Below, in pieces: positions 15,501-18,973 of a DNA stretch of 18,973 nucleotides. Position numbers and translations under genes: made by a program. The DNA comes from Bacteroidales bacterium. Lineage in GTDB: Bacteria; Bacteroidota; Bacteroidia; Bacteroidales; UBA7960. The number at the start of each line of letters is the position of its first letter. The stretch's first letter is position 1. The notes under the pieces were generated by a model that worked only from the letters and a program-made list of their open reading frames with translations, was not told where the DNA came from and ran no database searches. Location: positions 1-18,973 of the forward strand of contig SLRE01000149.1 of NCBI GenBank assembly GCA_007131125.1, in the 5' to 3' direction.

Positions 15501-18500
15501 GGTATCATGCGCGGACTGGAAACCACCGACTTTGAGGCAGCCAACATCGAATACGTAGAGTTCTGGATGATGGATCCTTTCGTTTATGATGAGAACCACT
15601 CCGGGGGTGACCTTTACATCAACCTGGGAGACATCTCTGAGGATGTGCTGCGCGACGGAAGGAAAAGTTTTGAAAACGGTCTGCCCATTACCGAGGAAGT
15701 GGTAAATGTGGATACCACCGTATGGGGACGCGTTCCAACAGTGCAGGAAGTTGTGGATGCTTTTGACAACAACCCCGAGTCGCGCCAATACCAGGATGTG
15801 GGACTTGACGGCTTGAGCACAGAAGACGAACGGACCTTTTTTGCAGAAAATTTTCTTGATGTGATAGCCGCAACCCATGGTGAGGGCTCGGAAGCCTATG
15901 CCAAAGCCTGGGAAGACCCTTCGGCAGACAACTACCATTATTACCGGGGATCAAATCTCGATGCCGAAGAGGTGAGCATTCTGGATCGCTACAAAAGATT
16001 CAACGGTCTTGAAGGCAACAGCCCCACTGCAGAGCAGTCGCCCGAACCTTATCCCACGGCAGCCACCAACCGCCCCAATACCGAAGACATAAACCGTGAC
16101 GGGACCCTGAATGAATCGGAACGCTACTTCCAGTACCGGGTAAGCCTTCGCCCCGAAGATATGGAGGTGGGACAAAACTACATCACCGATGTTATGGAAG
16201 CCAATGTAAGGCTTGCCAACAATGAGGTAGAAACCATAAAGTGGTACCAGTTCAAAGTTCCTTTGCGCGATCCCAACAGGCAGGTGGTTGGAAACATCCA
16301 GGATTTCAAGTCTATCCGCTTTTTGCGTATGTTCTTCAAAGGATTTGAAGAGCCCATTATTTGCCGTTTTGCCACCCTGGAGCTTATCAGGGGTACCTGG
16401 AGAACTTATGACCGTTCCCTTACCAGCCCGGGTGAATATGTTCCCATCGACAACGAAGACACTTCCTTTGAGGTTTTCACAGTTAACATTGAAGAAAACG
16501 GGCAGCGTTCCCCGATTCCTTATGTGTTGCCTCCGGGAATTGAGCGGGAAATAGACCTTGGTACCACCACCATGCAGCAGCGCAACGAGCAGTCCCTGGC
16601 CATGAGAACACGCAACCTCAAAGATGGGGATGCACGGGCGGTTTATAAAACTGCCAACATGGATATGCGGCAGTACCATCGCCTGAAAATGTTTGCCCAT
16701 GCCGAGGCCGCAGGTGAACAGGAGGATCTGAACGACGACGACCTCACCGTTTTCATCAGGCTGGGTTCCGACTTTACCAACAACTATTATGAGTACGAAG
16801 TGCCCATGAAGGTGACTCCCTGGGGTACCAGCGCCTTAAACGACCTGGCCATCTGGCCCGAAGAGAACAATTTCGATATAGAGCTTTCCAAGCTCACCGA
16901 TCTGAAACTTACCCGCAACAACCTCTCCAGGGATCCTACCTCAGGTGTAAGCATGAATGTGCCCTACAGCCAATACGACGGGAACAACAAAATGACTGTT
17001 GTGGGAACCCCCACCCTGAGTGATGTGAAAGTAATCATGATTGGGGTGAGGAACCCAAGAAGGACCTATAACAACCCCGGTGATGACGGTCTGCCCAAAT
17101 CTGCAGAAATATGGGTAAATGAGCTGCGGCTTTACGATTTTGAGGACCAGGGAGGATGGGCCGCCAATGCCCGTGTGAATGCAAGGCTTGCCGACCTGGG
17201 CAACCTTACGGTGGCCGGTTATACCAGCACCCCGGGCTTCGGCGGTATTGAGCAAAGGGTAAACGAACGCCAGAAAGAGTATTTTTCTTCCTATGACCTG
17301 GCCACCAACCTGGAGCTGGGACGGTTTTTCCCCGAAGATTTCGGATTGAGGATCCCCATGCACTTCAGCTATTCGGAAAGCCTGAGCAACCCCCAGTACA
17401 ACCCCTTAAACCCGGATATTCTTTTCCGGGACGATTTGGACTCCTATGAAACAAGTGCAGAAAGAGATTCCATTCGCCACCTGGCCCAGCATTATACCCG
17501 CCGCAAAAACCTGAACTTTACCAATGTTGGGAAAACACGCACCACGCCGGGTGCAACCCCAAGGCTGTGGGACATTGAAAATTTTGACTTTACCTACGCC
17601 TACACTGAATTGTACATGCGCAGTGTGGACATTGAATACGATCGCCAGAAAAGATGGAGAGGGGCCATTGGTTACAATTTCTCCACCAGCCCCAACAACG
17701 TCACCCCATTTTCCGGGATAGGATTTCTAAGCCATAGTGCTTTGCGGCTGATCAGGGATTTCAACTTTTACTATATGCCCAGGATGATCTCTTTCCGGAC
17801 GGATATGGACCGGGGCTATGCCGAGTCGCTTATGCGCAACAAGAGCGATGCCATCATCATCCTGGAACCGAACTATGTGAAATCTTTTGACTGGAACCGC
17901 TTGTATGACCTTCGATGGGACCTTACCCGGGCCTTAAAGCTGGAATTTACCGCAACCAATAATGCCCGGATTGACGAGCCCCCGGGCCGGATAAACCGTG
18001 AAGACGATGACTACCGCGAGAAGCGCGATTCCATTATTCAGAACATCCGCAATTTTGGACGCACCACCTTTTATAACCATCGTGTGAATGCTACTTACAA
18101 CATTCCCATCAATAAGTTGCCAATGCTGGACTGGATCAATGCCAATGCAGGCTATGCAGCTGATTTTGACTGGCTTGCGGCTCCACTTTCGGCAAAAGAG
18201 CTTGGCAACACCATTGAAAACTCCCAGACCAGGCGCCTGAACTTTAACGCCAACATGGTGAATCTTTACAACAAAGTTGGTTTCTTACGGGAGATCAACC
18301 AGCGCAGCCAGGCCCGACCCGGCGGTCAGCAAAGGGGCGGCACCCCGCAACGGCAACAAAGACCGGGCGATGAACGTGAAGAGGAAGAAGATGAGCGTCC
18401 CGATTATGCCCGCATGGTTTTCGATGGCTTTATGCGCGTTCTTATGGGGTTCCGCAACTTTACGTTTAATTATACCGAAAGCAATGGAATTCGCCTTCCT

Positions 18501-18973
18501 GGCTTCGAGCCCTCTCCCTCTATTTTGGGGCAGGATTGGGGCAAGATGGCACCGGGAACGGGCTTTATCTTTGGAAGCCAGCAGGACATCCGTCAACAGG
18601 CTGCCGAAGAAGGATGGATTACAGATGACCCAAGGCTGAACAACGCTTACATCACCAACCATACCCAGAACATTTCCGCCCGTTCCAATTTTGAGCCCCT
18701 GCCCAACCTCAGGATTGAGTTTACGGCAATGCGCAATTATTCCCGCAGCTACTCGGAATATTTTAAGTTCGACACCATCACCAACCGCTTTGATTCTTTC
18801 AGTCCCATGGAAACCGGAAGCTTCAGTATCTCTTTCCTTTCCATTGCCACGGTATTCGAGTCGGTTGACAGACGCTTTTACACCTCTGAGAATTTTGAGA
18901 ATTTCAAAGATTACCGTTTTGACATCGCCATGCGCCTGGCCGAAGAAAACCCCAACTGGAGCGGAGCCATCAA
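12564..18973 (+). CDS. sprA: SprA/Sov, outer-membrane translocon of the type IX secretion system (3' end cut off by the window)
   Basis: SprA (Sov in Porphyromonas) forms the giant outer-membrane beta-barrel through which T9SS cargo leaves the cell, and it is needed for gliding in motile species. The frame is open to the window edge, giving 2136 residues; the family is usually about 2300-2500, so only the C-terminus is missing. Family hallmarks include YDPDTGNYI, GGEFFDRIFGG, FDFQQKIQLSVEAKIGEK, YNTEASFDFENRMKLEY, GNVTLP-type GDVTLPLPGSLISG, SAGTAYIDDFEGA, WGGIMRGL and AEIWVNELRLYDF. No in-frame ATG precedes the conserved region. GTG at 12564 (or TTG at 12561) begins a hydrophobic segment, LVRLFISFPFFF...AILGTVLIGAG, that fits a signal peptide, so GTG is the preferred start. 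Residues 1913-1945 are a charged low-complexity linker. Two EF-hand-like loops occur at 1078-1089 and 1175-1186. Confidence 0.96.
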   Translation, partial: MLVRLFISFPFFFRCVIPAILGTVLIGAGNKSAAFTPKANLAILNTDTIQPLPPIDLPFPFTDADPYDLKGTPSGGLYFTDPPNVTTEITYDPDTGNYIKTRKVGDMVIGRPVYISFDDYLQYDMDRGLQKYWRERSQPQTFERRDGVIPEIYIGGEFFDRIFGGSTIDIRPTGSAELIFGVMSNYREDPALDEKRRRTTNFDFQQKIQLSVEAKIGEKIEISSNYNTEASFDFENRMKLEYRGTEDEILQLVEAGDVTLPLPGSLISGTQGLFGFKTEMRFGNTTITSIFSQQKTETSTIEVSGGAQTTEFELDALDYESNRHYFLAQYFRDNYDEALSTLPVVSSNINITRMEVWVTNVGPATEDNRNIVGFADLGEVEPYNENLEPHHTMGPTNESNNLYQSMLGTPIRDINQVNTYLSQRPEGFVSGVDFENVENARRLRSNEYTFNSKLGFISLNQPVNPDQVLAVAFQYTIIGDTTTYQVGEFSNEVSAPNTLMVKLLKSTAVDTRLPIWDLMMKNVYSLGAFQINRQDFRFNILYESEELGVPIGFLKEGPIEGEPLIRVMGLDNLNTQLDPTPDGIFDFIDNAATQGGTIQASNGRVYFPVVEPFGSHLRKMLEDEDLGDKYAFDSLYTTTKSRAQQFPEKNRFFMQGTYKSEAGSDIPLNAMNIPPGSVVVTAGGVPLTEDVDYTVDYTLGRVRIINEGILNSGTPIRISLESQSLFNLQTKTLMGTHVNHRISDDFNIGATIMRLSERPLTQKVNYGDEPIANTIWGLNTTYTTESLFLTRMLDHLPFYSSTTPSRITFDGEFAHLIPGHSRHIGSAGTAYIDDFEGAKSSIDLRNVQRWNIASTPQHQTEPGMFPEGALNNDLAFRYNVAKLAWYVIDPLFTRNNNLTPSHIRNDVEQRSNHFVREVLENEIWPNKESPTGIPSPIPVFNMAFYPSERGPYNYDVVPSSYSRGMGQDGFLNDPETRWGGIMRGLETTDFEAANIEYVEFWMMDPFVYDENHSGGDLYINLGDISEDVLRDGRKSFENGLPITEEVVNVDTTVWGRVPTVQEVVDAFDNNPESRQYQDVGLDGLSTEDERTFFAENFLDVIAATHGEGSEAYAKAWEDPSADNYHYYRGSNLDAEEVSILDRYKRFNGLEGNSPTAEQSPEPYPTAATNRPNTEDINRDGTLNESERYFQYRVSLRPEDMEVGQNYITDVMEANVRLANNEVETIKWYQFKVPLRDPNRQVVGNIQDFKSIRFLRMFFKGFEEPIICRFATLELIRGTWRTYDRSLTSPGEYVPIDNEDTSFEVFTVNIEENGQRSPIPYVLPPGIEREIDLGTTTMQQRNEQSLAMRTRNLKDGDARAVYKTANMDMRQYHRLKMFAHAEAAGEQEDLNDDDLTVFIRLGSDFTNNYYEYEVPMKVTPWGTSALNDLAIWPEENNFDIELSKLTDLKLTRNNLSRDPTSGVSMNVPYSQYDGNNKMTVVGTPTLSDVKVIMIGVRNPRRTYNNPGDDGLPKSAEIWVNELRLYDFEDQGGWAANARVNARLADLGNLTVAGYTSTPGFGGIEQRVNERQKEYFSSYDLATNLELGRFFPEDFGLRIPMHFSYSESLSNPQYNPLNPDILFRDDLDSYETSAERDSIRHLAQHYTRRKNLNFTNVGKTRTTPGATPRLWDIENFDFTYAYTELYMRSVDIEYDRQKRWRGAIGYNFSTSPNNVTPFSGIGFLSHSALRLIRDFNFYYMPRMISFRTDMDRGYAESLMRNKSDAIIILEPNYVKSFDWNRLYDLRWDLTRALKLEFTATNNARIDEPPGRINREDDDYREKRDSIIQNIRNFGRTTFYNHRVNATYNIPINKLPMLDWINANAGYAADFDWLAAPLSAKELGNTIENSQTRRLNFNANMVNLYNKVGFLREINQRSQARPGGQQRGGTPQRQQRPGDEREEEEDERPDYARMVFDGFMRVLMGFRNFTFNYTESNGIRLPGFEPSPSILGQDWGKMAPGTGFIFGSQQDIRQQAAEEGWITDDPRLNNAYITNHTQNISARSNFEPLPNLRIEFTAMRNYSRSYSEYFKFDTITNRFDSFSPMETGSFSISFLSIATVFESVDRRFYTSENFENFKDYRFDIAMRLAEENPNWSGAI

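Noticed and set aside
14976..16700. Two long minus-strand open frames opposite sprA (14976-15938 and 15951-16700)
   Set aside because: They lie antisense to well-conserved SprA sequence, show no motifs or promoter, and reflect codon bias of the real frame.

Overview
This window is an ordinary-looking chromosomal segment of a Bacteroidota bacterium, probably a free-living or marine lineage with a type IX secretion system (T9SS); I cannot name the genus. The evidence is a very large SprA (Sov) T9SS translocon gene, an alpha-amylase carrying a T9SS type-A sorting tail, an AsmA protein of the kind common in this phylum, the malic enzyme-ruvA-sprA gene order, and Bacteroidota-type -7 boxes (TAnnTTTG) in front of nearly every gene in place of sigma-70 hexamers and strong Shine-Dalgarno sites. 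No mobile element, CRISPR array, prophage, tRNA or rRNA was seen.

Layout. Positions 1-140 are AT-rich non-coding DNA ending in a promoter. A small secreted cysteine-rich protein (141-497) ends at a strong terminator. An FlK-like hotdog thioesterase (603-995) converges on an asmA-like gene (1078-3942, minus), and the two share one bidirectional terminator. aroC (4027-5112, minus) lies upstream of asmA in the same direction and may be transcribed with it. Its -7 box is so close to the ATG that the mRNA is probably leaderless. From a 244-bp divergent intergenic region the plus strand then carries a secreted GH13 amylase (5357-8155), xth (8297-9067), a coiled-coil OmpA-family lipoprotein (9190-10197), malic enzyme (10351-11817), ruvA (11944-12534) and sprA (12564 to the window edge, incomplete at the 3' end).

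How the genes fit together. Most are independent housekeeping functions: chorismate synthesis, base-excision repair, Holliday-junction processing, malate decarboxylation and envelope maintenance. The clearest link is secretion: SprA is the outer-membrane pore of the T9SS, and the amylase a few kilobases away carries the C-terminal tail recognised by that system, so this one window holds both the channel and a likely cargo.

No undescribed multi-gene system is apparent. The observations most worth a second look are a long near-perfect hairpin at the predicted 5' end of the ruvA(-sprA) transcript, the lack of any ATG start for sprA, the probably leaderless aroC mRNA, two EF-hand-like loops in SprA, and the orphan cysteine-rich exported protein.
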